The position numbers were made by a program, and so were the translations under genes. The notes beneath the pieces are model-generated. The model made no database searches. It saw only the letters and a program-made list of their open reading frames with translations, and was not told the origin of the DNA. Below are positions 5,918 through 6,178 of a stretch of 6,178 nucleotides of DNA, piece after piece. Source of the DNA: a bacterium (GTDB taxonomy: Bacteria > Verrucomicrobiota > Verrucomicrobiae > Limisphaerales > J093); contig JAKCAB010000690.1 in the NCBI GenBank assembly GCA_021839785.1, positions 1 to 6,178 of the forward strand, written 5' to 3'. Every line of letters begins with the position of its first letter. Within the stretch, counting starts at the first letter, position 1.

Positions 5918-5923
5918 TATACT
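5918..5923 (+). promoter_or_regulatory. -10 element of the toxin-antitoxin operon
   Basis: TATACT (5 of 6 to TATAAT) ends 6 bases before the antitoxin ATG at 5930. Transcription normally starts about 7 bases after the -10, which would place it on or next to the A of the ATG and give a leaderless message. There is no Shine-Dalgarno in the gap. No good -35 exists at 16-18 bases (the region reads GCTTCCC). Confidence 0.5.
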
Positions 5924-5929
5924 GCGTTC

Positions 5930-6151
5930 ATGAGTATTGACCAGATTGCGGCCGAGGCGCTGCGGTTGCCGGCCCAGGAGCGGGCGATCCTGGCGGAATC
6001 GCTTTGGGAAAGCCTGGGAGATCCATTTGAAGTCCCCGCCGGGCCGGAGGACGCCGTCGCCGCCCTGGCGCTGGAGCGCGATCGCCAACTGGAGGCGGGC
6101 GAAGTCCAACCGGTGTCGCATCAGGAGATGATGGCAAGGCTCCGCCGATGA
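5930..6151 (+). CDS. Antitoxin of a RelE/ParE-type toxin-antitoxin pair (putative addiction module component)
   Basis: 73 aa, complete. It resembles the short unstable antitoxins described as 'putative addiction module component' (Pfam PF09720 / TIGR02574 type). Their hallmark is an N-terminal helical stretch of the form L-x-x-x-ER-x-x-L-x-x-x-LW-x-SL, seen here as LRLPAQERAILAESLWESLG at 11-30. A linker of acidic and small residues follows, then a C-terminal segment ending in a helix (SHQEMMARLRR), the part expected to cover the toxin. Such proteins neutralise the toxin in the cytoplasm and usually repress their own operon with it. The stop overlaps the start of the next gene by ATGA, the usual antitoxin-toxin junction. 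The start at 5930 is preferred because it lies just after a good -10 and matches the family N-terminus (MSIDQIAAEA). The exact family assignment is from memory. Confidence 0.87.
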   Translation: MSIDQIAAEALRLPAQERAILAESLWESLGDPFEVPAGPEDAVAALALERDRQLEAGEVQPVSHQEMMARLRR

Positions 6152-6178
6152 GGGTGGAGTATCATCCAGCCGTCGAGG
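6148..6178 (+). CDS. RelE/ParE-type toxin, first 10 codons only (cut by window)
   Basis: An ATG at 6148 overlaps the antitoxin stop (ATGA) and opens the frame MRVEYHPAVE to the window end. RelE/ParE toxins paired with this antitoxin type typically begin with a beta-strand such as M-x-V-x-(Y/F)-H-P-x-(A/V)-x-x-E, which fits. Members are either ribosome-dependent mRNA endonucleases or gyrase inhibitors, and the visible part cannot tell which, nor whether the gene is intact. Confidence 0.72.
   Translation, partial: MRVEYHPAVE

Noticed and set aside
1..6178. CRISPR array, tRNA or rRNA genes, insertion sequence
   Set aside because: I saw no spaced palindromic repeats of CRISPR type, no cloverleaf with a TTCGA-type arm in context, no rRNA signatures and no transposase motifs.

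Overview
The window is high-GC bacterial DNA holding the start of a division and cell-wall (dcw) cluster on the minus strand, a divergently transcribed dprA on the plus strand, and a small accessory region at the right end. Reading right to left on the minus strand, the order is mraZ, a 180-codon gene of unknown function, rsmH (mraW), an ftsL-like gene, and ftsI (the division transpeptidase, cut by the left edge). The junctions are tight. The mraZ stop overlaps the next start (ATGA), the stop of the unknown gene runs into the rsmH ribosome binding site, and the rsmH stop touches or nearly touches the ftsL start. Only ftsL-ftsI has a gap, of about 97 bases. The block is therefore probably one translationally coupled operon.

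The extra gene inside the cluster, the base composition, the scarcity of Shine-Dalgarno sequences outside the operon interior and the intergenic repeat type suggest a member of the Verrucomicrobiota (Pedosphaera/Limisphaerales-like). This is inference from pattern memory, not a database result.

The 349-base mraZ-dprA intergenic region is the most informative non-coding part. Directly before mraZ are five 10-bp direct repeats in perfect register (4224..4273). These look like a MraZ operator, and they overlap a plausible promoter, which fits autoregulation of the whole cluster. Further out are a 9-bp direct repeat with 11-bp spacing and a dispersed intergenic element with 8-bp inverted ends. 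dprA (368 codons, DNA loading of RecA in transformation) is complete.

To the right of dprA lies only the tail of a GalE-type UDP-glucose 4-epimerase on the minus strand. It is followed by a plus-strand toxin-antitoxin pair: a complete 73-residue antitoxin and the first 10 codons of a RelE/ParE-type toxin that runs off the window. The antitoxin has a -10 hexamer only 6 bases before its ATG, so it may be read from a leaderless message. The broken galE next to a toxin-antitoxin module looks like a scar of gene gain and loss.

The two observations most worth following up are the unknown dcw-embedded protein, with its tryptophan-patterned amphipathic C-terminus, and the five-box MraZ operator with an alternating 20-bp sub-period.
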